DNA of 64,000 nucleotides from Paenibacillus sp. H1-7 (GCF_022354825.1 NZ_CP031168.1:8298501-8362500), one strand, 5' to 3'; shown: positions 15,952-29,266, numbered from the stretch's first letter. A program made the numbers and translations. The notes: generated from the letters alone by a model not told the origin.

Positions 15952-17824
15952 GGATAAACCTCCTTCCCGCTAATGCCAGCACCAGAATGATAAGCCCTAG
16001 CAGCGTCATCAAGCCGTAGCTTTGCACCTGACCGTTTTGCAGCCTGGAGCCGATCCGGCCGATCCCTACGACGGAATAGCTGGCCAGCTTCACAATGCCG
16101 TCAACGATATACTCGTCGAACAAATGCAGTACGATGCCGAGCCCTTTGAGCGGCTTCACGATAATGGTGTCATAAATCTCATCGATATAAAACTTCCGGT
16201 TTAGCAGCCGGTACACCCACGGAGCGCGGCTCGATACCGCATCACTCGGGATCGAACGTTTCACGAAGACCAGATAACCGAGCCCGATACCCGCTACTCC
16301 TGCCAGAGTAGAAAGGATCATGACCATTCCGCTGGCATGCTCTTCCGCCTCGTGACCGGTCAACCAGGTGCCGAGCCAAGGACTGAATGGCGTGAACACG
16401 AAGCCGGCTACTACGGCGAGGACAGCCAACACGATAAGCGGCAGTGTCATCGTTGCCGGAGATTCGTGCACATGCGCCTGGTGGCGAGGCTTGCCCAAGA
16501 ACACCAGGAAAAACAGTCTAGACATGTAGAACGCTGTAAAGAACGCAGCGATGAGCCCGATCCAGAACAACAACGGATTGTTCGCATACGCTTCTGCCAA
16601 AATCGCATCCTTCGACCAGAAGCCGGATAGCGGAGGAATTCCCGATAATGCCAGGGCACCGATGCCGAACGTCCAAGCCGTAATTTTCATCTTGCTTCCG
16701 ATGCCGCCCATCTCATGTATATCCTGCGTATGTACGGCATGGATGACGCTGCCTGCCCCGAGGAACAGCAGCGCTTTGAAGAATGCGTGCGTAAACAAGT
16801 GGAAAATGCCCGCCGTATAGGCGACCGTCGTCCCAATTCCCAGCGCCATCATCATATAGCCCAGCTGGCTAACAGTGGAGTAGGCGAGAATCCGCTTGAT
16901 GTCGTTTTGCGCCGTCCCGATGACGGCTGCGAATATAGCTGTAAAGCCTCCGATGCAAGCGACGACCGTGAGAGCCGCCGGAGAAGCCTGGAAAATGTCA
17001 AACGTGCGCGCAACCAGATATACGCCAGCCGCAACCATTGTCGCAGCATGGATCAGGGCGCTTATTGGCGTAGGGCCTTCCATCGCGTCAGGCAGCCATG
17101 TGTGCAATGGAAACTGGCCTGATTTGCCTATCGCACCGACAAAGATTAATATCGCGATCCACGTAGTTATATCGCCCGATATTTTCCCGCTAGTGAACGC
17201 ATTATGAATCGAGGTGAAGTCCAGAGCGTGATTAGGCATCGCCCAGAACAGAAGAAGTATGGCAATCAGCAAGCCGACATCCCCGATTCTTGTAACGATG
17301 AACGCCTTCTTGGCCGCAGCCCGCGCCTCGGGCTTGAAATACCAGAATCCGACCAAGAGGAACGAGCACACCCCGACCAGCTCCCAGAATATGTACAGCT
17401 CCAGCAAGTTTTCCGAAATGACCAGCCCGAGCATGGAAAACGTGAACAGCGCTATGTACGAGAAAAATACATTGATTCGCTCGTCTCCCTCCATGTACCC
17501 TTTCGAGTACAGGTTGACCAGCAAGCTGACCAAGGTCACGATAACAAGCATCAATGCGTTCAGGTTCGTTATTTCAAAGCCCATGTTCAGCGAAAACGTG
17601 CCGAGATTGATCCATTGCAGCTTATTCCACGTATAGTCCTCGATTTGACCGCCCAACCGCTCGATGAAGATGAGCAAGGAGACGACAAAAGAGGCGAAGA
17701 CCGCAACGATACTGATATAAGCGCCCGCTTCTTTTAATTGGCGTCCCACTGCCGTCAGTATTAGAAACGATAGCAGCGGAAACAACGGGATGAGCCAGGC
17801 ATACTGCGAGTAGGCCGATATCAT
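15941..17824 (-). CDS. nuoL: NADH-quinone oxidoreductase subunit L
   Basis: NuoL is the distal, largest pumping subunit of complex I (627 residues), with an antiporter-like core and a long C-terminal amphipathic helix that runs along the membrane arm. The motifs ELYIFWELVGVCSFLLVGFWY, GKSGQFPLHTWLPDAMEGPTPISALIHAATMVAAGVYL and AYSTVSQLGYM are present. The ATG at 17824 follows GGAGGAGGACATTAACTC. A hairpin leader element fills the 76-bp gap after nuoK, unlike the tight spacing elsewhere in the operon. Confidence 0.97.
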   Translation of the reverse strand: MISAYSQYAWLIPLFPLLSFLILTAVGRQLKEAGAYISIVAVFASFVVSLLIFIERLGGQIEDYTWNKLQWINLGTFSLNMGFEITNLNALMLVIVTLVSLLVNLYSKGYMEGDERINVFFSYIALFTFSMLGLVISENLLELYIFWELVGVCSFLLVGFWYFKPEARAAAKKAFIVTRIGDVGLLIAILLLFWAMPNHALDFTSIHNAFTSGKISGDITTWIAILIFVGAIGKSGQFPLHTWLPDAMEGPTPISALIHAATMVAAGVYLVARTFDIFQASPAALTVVACIGGFTAIFAAVIGTAQNDIKRILAYSTVSQLGYMMMALGIGTTVAYTAGIFHLFTHAFFKALLFLGAGSVIHAVHTQDIHEMGGIGSKMKITAWTFGIGALALSGIPPLSGFWSKDAILAEAYANNPLLFWIGLIAAFFTAFYMSRLFFLVFLGKPRHQAHVHESPATMTLPLIVLAVLAVVAGFVFTPFSPWLGTWLTGHEAEEHASGMVMILSTLAGVAGIGLGYLVFVKRSIPSDAVSSRAPWVYRLLNRKFYIDEIYDTIIVKPLKGLGIVLHLFDEYIVDGIVKLASYSVVGIGRIGSRLQNGQVQSYGLMTLLGLIILVLALAGRRFIHVG

Positions 17825-17830
17825 GAGTTA

Positions 17831-17877
17831 ATGTCCTCCTCCTACAAGTTTGCGTAAGCAAACTTACTTCGAAAGCG
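17831..17877 (-). promoter_or_regulatory. recurrent leader element before nuoL
   Basis: In mRNA sense CGCTTTCGAAGT is followed by a perfect 8-bp hairpin AAGTTTGC-TTAC-GCAAACTT and then TAGGAGGAGG. This is the cleanest of the four copies seen in the window. Confidence 0.55.
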
Positions 17878-17900
17878 CTGCTAGTCGACTCGCCAGCAAG

Positions 17901-18212
17901 CTATCGTTTCAACGAATCCATCTCGTTGACATCCGTCGTTCCTTTGTTGCGGTACAGCGCGATCAAAATCGCGACCCCTACGGCCGCTTCCGCCGCGGCA
18001 ATCGTAATGTTAAACAGCGAGAAGATTTGCCCCGTCAAGTTAGGATGAATGCCCAGCTTGGAAAAGGCGACGAGATTCAAGTTCACTGAATTCAGCATCA
18101 GCTCGATGGACAACAGCACGACTACGGCGTTCTTTTTGGACAAGGCGCCGTACAGTCCGATACAGAACAGGATCGCCGCCAAAGTCAAATAAGGAGTTAC
18201 CAACCCTTCCAT
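17901..18212 (-). CDS. nuoK: NADH-quinone oxidoreductase subunit K
   Basis: This small membrane subunit has 103 residues and three transmembrane helices. It carries the conserved Glu residues of the proton channel (in [16 protein letters not shown] and [15 protein letters not shown]). It starts at the ATG at 18212, two bases after nuoJ ends. Length and motifs are standard for NuoK. Confidence 0.96.
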   Translation of the reverse strand: MEGLVTPYLTLAAILFCIGLYGALSKKNAVVVLLSIELMLNSVNLNLVAFSKLGIHPNLTGQIFSLFNITIAAAEAAVGVAILIALYRNKGTTDVNEMDSLKR

Positions 18213-18214
18213 GC

Positions 18215-18739
18215 TTAGTCCTCCTCTCTCTTGGCGACGACAATCGCTCCGATGAAGGCTACCGTCAAGAGCACTGACATCAGTTCAAAAGGAATGACAT
18301 GCTGATTGAACAACAGCTTGCCGATCTCCATCGTGTTGTCCTCTGCCGCCTTGAACTCTCCCGATGGGAAGGTGACGTTCTGAATCGCATAGAACAGGAC
18401 GCCGAACAGCGCCAAGGATCCGATAATCAGCAGCACATTATGGACCGGCCGCTTCGGCTCCGCTTCCTCCCCCTGGTGCTTGGTCATCATGATCCCGAAA
18501 ATCATGAGGATTGTTATCGCACCGGCGTAGATCAATATTTGCACAAAAGCTACGAACTCCGCATCCAGAATGACGTACAATCCCGCCATACTAATAAAGG
18601 TCAGAGCCAGTGCGCACACCATGTGAACGACCTTGTCGAAGCTGATCATAAAGATCGCCCCGCCTATCGCCATCAGTGCAAAGACGAAAAACGCGATATT
18701 CTCACCGCTGGATAAAAACGTTCCGATATTTCCCAGCAT
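18215..18739 (-). CDS. nuoJ: NADH-quinone oxidoreductase subunit J
   Basis: NuoJ is a five-helix membrane subunit next to the quinone site. The chosen ATG at 18739 ([18 protein letters not shown]) follows AAAGGTGGGG and begins right after the nuoI stop at 18741. A longer in-frame extension to 18790 would overlap nuoI and lacks a ribosome binding site. The conserved region with [25 protein letters not shown] is present. The product is 174 residues. Confidence 0.94.
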   Translation of the reverse strand: MLGNIGTFLSSGENIAFFVFALMAIGGAIFMISFDKVVHMVCALALTFISMAGLYVILDAEFVAFVQILIYAGAITILMIFGIMMTKHQGEEAEPKRPVHNVLLIIGSLALFGVLFYAIQNVTFPSGEFKAAEDNTMEIGKLLFNQHVIPFELMSVLLTVAFIGAIVVAKREED

Positions 18740-18740
18740 G

Positions 18741-19184
18741 CTATTTCGCCCCACCTTTCGGAAGCGCCGAGTTGTTTTCCTTCCGCACATTCACATTGTT
18801 TTCGTTGAGCCACTGCAAGTTTTTGAACAGATCGTCACGGCTATAGGTACTGAGCTCAAAATTATTCGTCATGACGATAGCTTCCGTCGGACATACTTCC
18901 GTGCACAAGTCGCACAAAATGCAAATTTCGAAGTTGATGTCGTACGTATCGATGACCTTGCCCTTTTTCTCTGGGTCCGGGTTCGCTTTACCGATTAAGT
19001 TGATGCATTCCGTCGGGCAAATCCGAGCACACTGGTTGCAAACGATGCATTTGTCAGGATCAAAATGCTGTATGCCCCTGAACCGGTCCGGCATTTGCAA
19101 AGGCACGTCCGGATATGCGTAGGTCACTTTTTTCTGCGTCAAGCTTTTCAGGGTAACACCGAGACCTTTGACTATGCCTTTCAT
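18741..19184 (-). CDS. nuoI: NADH-quinone oxidoreductase subunit I
   Basis: NuoI is the peripheral-arm subunit carrying two [4Fe-4S] clusters (N6a/N6b) near the quinone module. Two ferredoxin motifs are visible: CIVCNQCARICPTEC and CILCDLCTEVCPTEA. The total length is 147 residues. The N-terminal amphipathic stretch contacts the membrane arm. The ATG at 19184 follows AAAGGGTGAG. It lies between nuoH and nuoJ. Confidence 0.96.
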   Translation of the reverse strand: MKGIVKGLGVTLKSLTQKKVTYAYPDVPLQMPDRFRGIQHFDPDKCIVCNQCARICPTECINLIGKANPDPEKKGKVIDTYDINFEICILCDLCTEVCPTEAIVMTNNFELSTYSRDDLFKNLQWLNENNVNVRKENNSALPKGGAK

Positions 19185-19229
19185 GATTTCTCACCCTTTC
19201 CAAAGCGCCATGGTTATTTGAAAGGAAAC

Positions 19230-20243
19230 CTACGATTTGAGTCCGATACTCATCAAAATCGCCGTTACGAAGATGTTGACGAGCGCAAGCGGCAGCAGCA
19301 CCTTCCAGCCCATTCCCATCAATTGGTCGACCCGAATCCTTGGCAGTGTGGCCCGAATCCAGAACAGGAAGAACACAATGAACGAGAATTTCAACAGAAA
19401 CCAGATGATCCCCGGGATAAATTCCAGGAACGGGAACGGCGCGTGCCACCCGCCTAGGAACAAGGTCGTCGTCAATCCGGCGATGGCAAACACGTACACA
19501 TACTCCGCGAGCATAAAGAAGGCAAAACGGAAGCCGCTGTACTCGACGTGATAGCCGGCTACAAGCTCCGACTCCGCTTCAGGCAAGTCGAACGGGGTAC
19601 GGTTCAGCTCCGATACTCCTGCGATGATGAACACGACAAACCCGATGATTTGGGGCAAAAAGTTCCAATGCCAGAACCCGCCCGCCTGCTGCTCGGCGAT
19701 CACATTCAAATTCAAGCTGCCGGTCATCATAATAACGCCGATCACCGAAATGACCAGAGGAATTTCATAGCTGATCATTTGCGCAGCGGACCGCATGCCG
19801 CCAAGCAATGCGTACTTGTTGTTGGACGCCCAGCCGCCCAATACGATACCGATCGTCGATATTCCCGAAAGGGCTACGTAATATAGCAGCCCTACGTTCA
19901 AATCGGTGCTGATCAGTCTTTCCGAATACGGAATGACTGCAAGAACAACGAAGGCCGGAATGAAGGTGATGACCGGAGCCAAAATAAACAGCTCCCGTTC
20001 CGCCTTCCGCGGAATCGTATCCTCCTTGATAAGAAGCTTCGTCACGTCCGCGACGCTCTGCAGCAGTCCTAATGGACCTACACGGTTCGGCCCGATCCGG
20101 AATTGCATCCAGCCGATAACCTTGCGCTCAAAATAGATGGCATACGTTACGAAGCCCAGTACGACCAGCAGCAGAACGACGCCCCAAGCAAAAAAGATCG
20201 CGAAATTGGTCAAAGTCAACTGCTGTTGCAATAAATCTCCCAT
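19230..20243 (-). CDS. nuoH: NADH-quinone oxidoreductase subunit H
   Basis: NuoH (337 residues, about eight helices) forms the quinone-binding channel between the peripheral and membrane arms. Typical motifs are RKVIGWMQFRIGPNRVGPLGLLQSVADVTKLLIKE, GGWASNNKYALLGGMRSAAQMISYE and LNRTPFDLPEAESELVAGYHVEYSG. Its ATG overlaps the nuoD stop in a TAATG arrangement, implying translational coupling. Confidence 0.97.
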   Translation of the reverse strand: MGDLLQQQLTLTNFAIFFAWGVVLLLVVLGFVTYAIYFERKVIGWMQFRIGPNRVGPLGLLQSVADVTKLLIKEDTIPRKAERELFILAPVITFIPAFVVLAVIPYSERLISTDLNVGLLYYVALSGISTIGIVLGGWASNNKYALLGGMRSAAQMISYEIPLVISVIGVIMMTGSLNLNVIAEQQAGGFWHWNFLPQIIGFVVFIIAGVSELNRTPFDLPEAESELVAGYHVEYSGFRFAFFMLAEYVYVFAIAGLTTTLFLGGWHAPFPFLEFIPGIIWFLLKFSFIVFFLFWIRATLPRIRVDQLMGMGWKVLLPLALVNIFVTAILMSIGLKS

Positions 20244-21343
20244 TAGCAGTCCACCTCCCCAACGACAATATCGATGCCTCCGAGAATCGTAATTAGATTG
20301 GTCATTGTTTCGCCGACTAACAATTTCGGCAAAATCTGTAAATTAACGAATGAAGGTCGGCGGAATTTCAGCCGATATGGCTTATCTTTACCCCTGGATA
20401 CGATGTAGCAGCCGATTTCTCCGCGCGGCGCTTCAATCCGGGCATAGACTTCGCCTTCCGGCGGGCGCACCACCCGAGGTACCTTGCCCATGATCTCGCC
20501 TTCTGCCGGGAATTGCTCCACAGCCTGCTCCAAAATGCGCAGCGATTGGCGTATTTCCTCAAACCGGATTAAATAGCGGTCGTAGCAGTCCCCGTTATGG
20601 CCAACCGGCACATCGAACTCAAACCGGTTGTACAAGCTGTAGGGTTGATCCTTCCTAATATCCCAATTCACACCGGTACAACGCAGGTTCGCTCCGCTTA
20701 AGCCGTAAGCGATAGCGGTTTGCGCATCGTATTTGCCAATGCCCTTGATCCGGGCCAAAAAGATCTCGTTGCCGCTGACCAGATTGTTGTACTCGTCCAG
20801 CTTGCTTCTCATGTAAGGAATGAACTTCCTTACCTTCTCGATCCAGCCTTCCGGCGCATCCCATTTCACGCCGCCGACCCGCATGTAGTTGTAGGTCAAC
20901 CGTGCGCCGCACAGCTCGTTGAACAAATCAATAATGATCTCCCGGTCACGGAACGCGAACAGGAACGGGCTCATGGCCCCGATATCGAGCAAATACGTGC
21001 CCCACCAGACCAAGTGGCTGGCAACGCGCTGCAGCTCCATAACAATCAGCCGCAAAAACTCCGCTCTCTCGGGGATCTCCAGCTGCATCAGCTTCTCTAC
21101 GGCATGAACCAGCACATAATTGTTGGTCATGGCTGACACATAATCCATACGGTCCGTGTACGGGATGATCTGAGTGTATGACAAATTTTCCGCAAGCTTC
21201 TCGGTTCCTCTGTGCAAATACCCCATCACCGGATCGGCATGCGTTATGATTTCCCCGTCCAGCTTAACCACGATACGAAAAACCCCGTGGGTACTCGGAT
21301 GCTGAGGCCCTACATTTAACAGCAACTCTTCCGTTCTAATCAA
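20243..21343 (-). CDS. nuoD: NADH-quinone oxidoreductase subunit D
   Basis: NuoD is the 49-kDa-type peripheral subunit related to [NiFe]-hydrogenase large subunits; with NuoB it forms the quinone site. The 366 residues begin MIRTEELLLNVGPQHPSTHGVFRI. They include the quinone-site His and Tyr context (GPQHPSTHG, MDYVSAMTNN) and end with NLITILGGIDIVVGEVDC, close to the family C-terminus. NuoC and NuoD are separate here, not fused as in Escherichia coli. The start is 6 bp after nuoC. Confidence 0.97.
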   Translation of the reverse strand: MIRTEELLLNVGPQHPSTHGVFRIVVKLDGEIITHADPVMGYLHRGTEKLAENLSYTQIIPYTDRMDYVSAMTNNYVLVHAVEKLMQLEIPERAEFLRLIVMELQRVASHLVWWGTYLLDIGAMSPFLFAFRDREIIIDLFNELCGARLTYNYMRVGGVKWDAPEGWIEKVRKFIPYMRSKLDEYNNLVSGNEIFLARIKGIGKYDAQTAIAYGLSGANLRCTGVNWDIRKDQPYSLYNRFEFDVPVGHNGDCYDRYLIRFEEIRQSLRILEQAVEQFPAEGEIMGKVPRVVRPPEGEVYARIEAPRGEIGCYIVSRGKDKPYRLKFRRPSFVNLQILPKLLVGETMTNLITILGGIDIVVGEVDC

Positions 21344-21349
21344 GAGACT

Positions 21350-22351
21350 CTACACCTCCGGGTCAAGCGGTTCATAGTCTTTGCGAAGCGGATGGCCGAC
21401 CCAATCGTCAGACATCATGATTCTTCTCATATCCGGATGTCCCGGGAAATCAATGCCCAGCAAATCATAAATTTCGCGTTCGTTCCAGTTGGCCGTCGGC
21501 CAAACACCGGTTACCGAAGGGATCGTTGCCGCATCCCGATTCGTTTTTATTTTGACGCACAGCTCCTGCTTCGTCTCCAAAGACAACAGATGGTATGCAA
21601 CCTCCATATGTGTCTCCTGGTCGATGCCGGACACATTGCGCAAATAATTCAGTTGGAATTCGCTATGGTCCCTCAGCTGCTCTGCAGAGGAAACCCACTT
21701 ATCATTCTTGATGATGATATACGGAAGATGGCCGTCCTTCTCATTGATAAAAGCCTCCTCCACCGCATCGTCGCCTATCTGCTCCTTCAAGATTTTGACC
21801 CATTGGTCCAATCTCGGCTGATTTGGTGACGGCTGCTTGGGAGCATCATCCTCGCCCTCCGTCTTCTTCGCCCGCGCGTTAGCCCTTGCAGCCCGTGCTT
21901 CGGCTGCCGCTTTCGCCTTCGCTTCCTTCTCCTCGTCCGAAGGAGCGGCACTCTCCGCTGCCGGCGCGTCTGACGGCTCCTTGGCGGCCGCACGCGCTGC
22001 ACGTGCAGCCGCTCTAGCCGCTGCTGCGTCAGCCTTTGCCTGTGCGTCGTCGGCTTTCTCCGCCTTCGGCTCGACCTTGGCGTCCGCCGGTGCGTCAGTG
22101 GCCTCGGCCTTCGGCTCTGCAGGAGCTGCAGCAGCCTTCTCAGCTTGTGCCGCCGGAGCCGCTTCACCTGCCTCAGCTGACGCATCCGCTTGCTTCGCTT
22201 CCGCCGGCTCGGCTGCAGCTGCAGGCGTGACCTGCTCGCTTGGCGCAGCGCTCTCCGGCTTATTTACAGCCTCATCGGCTGCCGCAGGCTCCTCTTTCCG
22301 GGACTCGGCCACTGCATCCTGAGGCAGATCCTTCTTTTGCTCATCGCTCAT
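21350..22351 (-). CDS. nuoC: NADH-quinone oxidoreductase subunit C with long low-complexity N-terminal extension
   Basis: The C-terminal part, about residues 178-333, is a normal 30-kDa-type NuoC domain with the signature ERE(I)[19 protein letters not shown] and HPLRKDYEP. Before it lies an extension of roughly 175 residues, made almost only of Ala, Glu, Lys, Pro, Asp and Ser. It includes an Ala/Arg block (about residues 108-125). The extension has no predicted fold and no signal peptide, and is likely flexible or partly helical. The ATG at 22351 overlaps the nuoB stop by 4 bp, so the extension is in frame and expected to be translated. Confidence 0.93.
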   Translation of the reverse strand: MSDEQKKDLPQDAVAESRKEEPAAADEAVNKPESAAPSEQVTPAAAAEPAEAKQADASAEAGEAAPAAQAEKAAAAPAEPKAEATDAPADAKVEPKAEKADDAQAKADAAAARAAARAARAAAKEPSDAPAAESAAPSDEEKEAKAKAAAEARAARANARAKKTEGEDDAPKQPSPNQPRLDQWVKILKEQIGDDAVEEAFINEKDGHLPYIIIKNDKWVSSAEQLRDHSEFQLNYLRNVSGIDQETHMEVAYHLLSLETKQELCVKIKTNRDAATIPSVTGVWPTANWNEREIYDLLGIDFPGHPDMRRIMMSDDWVGHPLRKDYEPLDPEV

Positions 22352-22866
22352 CGGTTCGTCACCTGCTTACCGGTTTTTGCTTCGTAGCGAATTTTCTCCT
22401 GCAGCTTGTTGATTCCGTAAATAAGAGCGGCAGGATTCGGCGGGCAGCCTGGTATATATACATCGACAGGTACCACCTGATCGACGCCTTTAACCACTGC
22501 GTATGATTTCACATACGGACCGCCCGCCGTTGCACAGGATCCCATGGCAATAACCCATTTGGGCTCCGGCATTTGTTCGTACAATCGGCGCAGCAGCGGA
22601 GCCATCTTCTTCGTTACGGTTCCGGCCACGATCATTACGTCCGATTGTCTGGGAGACGTACGGAAAATAACGCCGAACCGGTCAAGATCATAATGAGACC
22701 CCCCGGTTCCCATCATTTCAATGGCGCAGCATGCCAGTCCGAAAGTCAAAGGCCACAAGGAATTGCTTCGTGCCCAAGACTTGATCTGCTCCAGCGTCGT
22801 CATAAACACATTGCGTTCGAGCTCTTGTCTTTCTTCCGGAGTTATCGACTCTAAATTGAAGTCCAT
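22348..22866 (-). CDS. nuoB: NADH-quinone oxidoreductase subunit B
   Basis: NuoB is the PSST-type subunit that holds cluster N2, the terminal [4Fe-4S] donor to quinone. The 172-residue product contains [29 protein letters not shown] and [16 protein letters not shown], giving the conserved cysteines. The ATG at 22866 ([14 protein letters not shown]) follows AAGGTG and overlaps the nuoA stop by 16 bp. An in-frame extension upstream to 22929 is not preferred. Confidence 0.95.
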   Translation of the reverse strand: MDFNLESITPEERQELERNVFMTTLEQIKSWARSNSLWPLTFGLACCAIEMMGTGGSHYDLDRFGVIFRTSPRQSDVMIVAGTVTKKMAPLLRRLYEQMPEPKWVIAMGSCATAGGPYVKSYAVVKGVDQVVPVDVYIPGCPPNPAALIYGINKLQEKIRYEAKTGKQVTNR

Positions 22867-23216
22867 TGCAGCACCTTCTTCTTCCAAGCGTAAATTAATC
22901 CGACTACCAGCAGCCCGACAAAAATACACATCTCTACAAGCGCAAACAAGCCTAATTGCTTATACGCAACGGCCCATGGGTACAAAAATACAGTTTCCAC
23001 ATCAAAAATGACAAACATCAGCGCAAACAAATAATAACGGATGTTGAACCGCACATGGCTCTCGCCCAAAGGCTCATTACCGCTCTCATAAGTGGTATAC
23101 TTCTCCTCCACCGGTTTGTTTGGGCGAAGCAATCGTCCCACTGTAAGCGCTACAATAGGAAGTAACACTCCAAGCATGAGAAAAATGGCTACGACCACGT
23201 AATTGTTCATGTACAT
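22851..23216 (-). CDS. nuoA: NADH-quinone oxidoreductase subunit A
   Basis: NuoA is a three-helix membrane subunit (121 residues) at the junction of the two arms. The motif [44 protein letters not shown] is characteristic, shown here in parts ([20 protein letters not shown]). The ATG at 23216 follows GGGAGGCGG; a second ATG at 23210 is possible. The longer frame to 23315 has no good start context. It is the first gene of the nuo operon, after a promoter at 23404-23432 and a leader of about 180 nt. Confidence 0.94.
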   Translation of the reverse strand: MYMNNYVVVAIFLMLGVLLPIVALTVGRLLRPNKPVEEKYTTYESGNEPLGESHVRFNIRYYLFALMFVIFDVETVFLYPWAVAYKQLGLFALVEMCIFVGLLVVGLIYAWKKKVLQWTSI

Positions 23217-23403
23217 CGTGAACGATCCGCCTCCCACTTCGTTTTGGAAAGTATGTTCTTTGATAGTCTGTGCAGGATGGATTTTACAGTAGAGGCTCGT
23301 TCTGTCTTCTTGCATCCTATGTAAGCGCGAACAAGACGATTTCCCGATGTCCGTCTATTGACTAATCTTATCTTGCACATCACTGTTAATTTATGCCTAA
23401 ACA

Positions 23404-23432
23404 ATTATAACAAATGCCCGTTGGGGTGTCTA
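23404..23432 (-). promoter_or_regulatory. promoter of the nuo operon
   Basis: On the minus strand TAGACA and TATAAT are separated by 17 nt, with TGT before TATAAT giving an extended -10. Confidence 0.75.
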
Positions 23433-23520
23433 ATACAAATTCCCTTGAAAAGGTAATTATTCCGTTCATTTGACCCTTCTGCATGCAGGATAGGCCGCCA
23501 ACCTCATCATTTCGATATGC

Positions 23521-23551
23521 AAAAAAAGCGGAGGAACCCAAGTTCCCCCGC
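23521..23551 (-). terminator. intrinsic terminator of the atp operon
   Basis: On the minus strand GCGGGGGAAC and GTTCCTCCGC form the stem, loop TTGG, followed by TTTTTTT, shortly after atpC. Confidence 0.9.
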
Positions 23552-23566
23552 ATTTTAAGTTGTAGC

Positions 23567-23968
23567 TTATTTTCTCCCAAAAACCTCGATCCGATTCAAT
23601 GCTTTTTGCAATGCCACCTCGGCGCGTTTAAAATCATATTCGTCCTTTTTGGACGACAGACGTTGTTCTGCGCGGGATTTGGCTGCTTTAGCACGCTCGA
23701 TATCGATTTGTTCCGGCAGCTCAGCGCTTTCCGCCAGAATAACCACTTTGTCCTTGCGAACTTCCATAAAGCCGCCGTTTACCGCGATATGCTCTTGCTT
23801 GCCGTTCTGCTTCACGGTAACCGGTGCAATTTTCAATGGAGTAACCAAAGGAATGTGATTTGGCAGAATGCCAAGCTCGCCTTCTACGCCCTTCACGATA
23901 ATCATGTTCACTTCTTGGGCGAACACTTTGCGCTCAGGAGTTACAATTTCAAGTAGGAAAGTACTCAC
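23567..23968 (-). CDS. atpC: ATP synthase epsilon subunit
   Basis: The epsilon subunit of the F1 central stalk couples rotation to catalysis and can inhibit hydrolysis. The 133 residues show the beta-sandwich domain (LLEIVTPERKVFAQEV, GELGILPNHIPLVTPL) and the two-helix C-terminal domain (IDIERAKAAKSRAEQRL). The start is GTG at 23968, 7 nt after AGGAGG. A recurrent hairpin leader element precedes it in the gap after atpD. Last gene of the operon. Confidence 0.96.
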   Translation of the reverse strand: MSTFLLEIVTPERKVFAQEVNMIIVKGVEGELGILPNHIPLVTPLKIAPVTVKQNGKQEHIAVNGGFMEVRKDKVVILAESAELPEQIDIERAKAAKSRAEQRLSSKKDEYDFKRAEVALQKALNRIEVFGRK

Positions 23969-24018
23969 TTGGATTCCTCCTAAGAACTTTTCTTATGAAA
24001 AGTCCACTTCGTAAGCGA
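23969..24018 (-). promoter_or_regulatory. recurrent leader element before atpC
   Basis: In mRNA sense CGCTTACGAAGT is followed by a hairpin ACTTTTC-ATAA-GAAAAGT and then TTAGGAGG and the GTG start. The arrangement matches the elements before flhP, nuoL and atpG, although the hairpin arms differ in sequence. Confidence 0.5.
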
Positions 24019-24100
24019 ACACCAAACTCGCTTCGTGTCCGTACTGCATGCGCCGGACGAATGCTCTCGAGAGGTCCGCCCGGCGATGTATATGAATGAA

Positions 24101-25537
<1,437 letters not shown>

Positions 25538-25632
25538 CTAAGCCGCTTCTTAGCTTACACGATAGCTGCGAGCAGGCTTGTCACAAGCTGTACTTTTTAA
25601 ACCGATGTCCGTACGTTCCAATATTGCGTATT

Positions 25633-26490
25633 CTAAGACTGTGCGTTCGCGCCAGCGACGATCTCGGAAATCTCTTGAGTGATGGCAGCCTGACGAGCAC
25701 GGTTGTAAGACAGTGTCAACGAGCCGATCATCTTCGTCGCATTTTTCGTAGCGTTGTTCATGGCCGTCATTCTCGCACCGAATTCGCTTGCTTTACCATC
25801 CAGAACCGCACTGTAAATCAGTGTCTCTGCATATTTCGGCAGAAGTACTTCCAGAACGCCTTCCGGAGAAGGCTCATATTCATAGTTCGATACTACCGTT
25901 CCGCCCATATCTTCCATCGGTAAAAGCTGTTTCATCGTAGGAATTTGGGAGATCGCGTTCACGAACTTGTTATACACCAGGTACAACTGATCGTAGGTTC
26001 CGTTCTCGAAGTTTTTAACCGCTGCAGCAGCAACCGTCTTAATGTCACTGAAGGTCGGCGAGTCCGAAAGACCCGTCACTTCTTCAACGATAGTGATATT
26101 GCGCTTGCGGAAGAAGTCTCTGCCTTTGCGCCCGATCACAAAGATCGAGTACTCGGAAGGGGACTTATGTCTTTCGTTGATCTCCGCCATTACTTTACGC
26201 AGCACGTTTGCGTTATAACCACCAGCGAGACCACGGTCCGAAGTGACAACAAGATACCCCGTCTTTTTCACTTCGCGGTTTTGCAGCATTGGATGCTTAA
26301 CACCCTTGGTACCTGCTGCAATACTGCCGACCACTTCCTTCAGCTTATCCGCGTAAGGACGCGCAGCTTCGGCTGCCTCTTGCGCTCTTCTAAGCCTAGA
26401 GGCCGCAACCATCTCCATCGCTTTCGTGATTTGCTTGGTGCTTTGTTTGGACTTGATCTCGCGCTTAATTTCGCGCATCCCTTTTGCCAT
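25633..26490 (-). CDS. atpG: ATP synthase gamma subunit
   Basis: The rotary shaft of F1 has 285 residues here. It has the N-terminal coiled-coil [33 protein letters not shown] and the C-terminal helix [36 protein letters not shown], both highly conserved. The ATG at 26490 follows GAGAGAGGTGAG. A leader hairpin of the recurrent family lies upstream in the gap after atpA. Confidence 0.97.
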   Translation of the reverse strand: MAKGMREIKREIKSKQSTKQITKAMEMVAASRLRRAQEAAEAARPYADKLKEVVGSIAAGTKGVKHPMLQNREVKKTGYLVVTSDRGLAGGYNANVLRKVMAEINERHKSPSEYSIFVIGRKGRDFFRKRNITIVEEVTGLSDSPTFSDIKTVAAAAVKNFENGTYDQLYLVYNKFVNAISQIPTMKQLLPMEDMGGTVVSNYEYEPSPEGVLEVLLPKYAETLIYSAVLDGKASEFGARMTAMNNATKNATKMIGSLTLSYNRARQAAITQEISEIVAGANAQS

Positions 26491-26550
26491 GCTTGCTCAC
26501 CTCTCTCTCGAAGCTTTTCCTTGGACAGAAAAGCCTTCACTCGAAAAGCC
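26491..26550 (-). promoter_or_regulatory. recurrent leader element before atpG (diverged copy)
   Basis: In mRNA sense GGCTTTTCGAGTGA is followed by a GCTTTTC/GAAAAGC stem with an 8-nt loop, then GAGAGAGGTGAG and ATG. It keeps the order of the other copies but is the least similar. Confidence 0.35.
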
Positions 26551-26609
26551 TGTTAAAAGACTTCATATGAAACACCGAGCTTCTCAAGCGAGAAGCTCAG
26601 TCTTAAGTT

Positions 26610-28692
<2,083 letters not shown>

Positions 28693-28696
<4 letters not shown>

Positions 28697-29181
28697 TGAT
28701 TGTTGCCCCCTACTTCTTTCAGGTAGTGCTCAATCAATTGCTCCTGAGATTTTTCGTCAATTTGCTTCTCGATAATTTTGGAAGCGATCATGACGGACAT
28801 TGCGCTAACTTGACCTTTAAGAGCTGCAATGGCTTTGTTCTTTTCATTCTCAATATCTTTGAGCGCTTCGTCTTTCATACGAGTCGCTTCCGCTTTAGCC
28901 TGCTCCACAATTTCCTCGCCTTGCTTGGCGCTGGTTCTGCGAGCTTGTTCAATAATCTCCTGAGCTTCTTTGCGTACATCCTGCAATGCTTGCTTTTGCT
29001 CAGCCATCAGTTGTTCCGCTTCACGGCGGTTTTGTTCTGTTGTAGTGATTTGTTCAGACAGCATGCGTCTGCGTTGTTCCATGATACCGAACAAAGGCCC
29101 GAAAGCATATTTGTTCAAGAGTGCATATAAAATCACGAACGCTACGATCGCAAACACGAACGATTCCCAATGCCAACCCAT
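28693..29181 (-). CDS. atpF: ATP synthase subunit b
   Basis: This is the peripheral stalk subunit: one N-terminal membrane helix (about residues 6-26) and a long charged helix rich in Glu, Gln and Lys that dimerises. The 162 residues include the typical FGPLFGIMEQRRRMLSEQI turn. It lies between atpE and atpH. The ATG at 29181 follows AAAGGAG. Confidence 0.96.
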
Positions 29182-29266
29182 TTAAGCAACTCCTTTCGGT
29201 GATTTCAGGCAAAACGAAGGCGTGGAAGGGCTTAGGCCTTCCGCGCCAAACCTAATCGTCATGGAA

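Larger units (their letters stand above)
23217..23566. other. 350-bp spacer between atpC and nuoA
   Basis: The gap contains the atp operon terminator (23521-23551), the nuo promoter (23404-23432) and a nuo leader of about 180 nt. The leader has only a weak GACG/CGTC hairpin and no recognised riboswitch. No coding frame with a ribosome binding site is visible. Confidence 0.6.
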
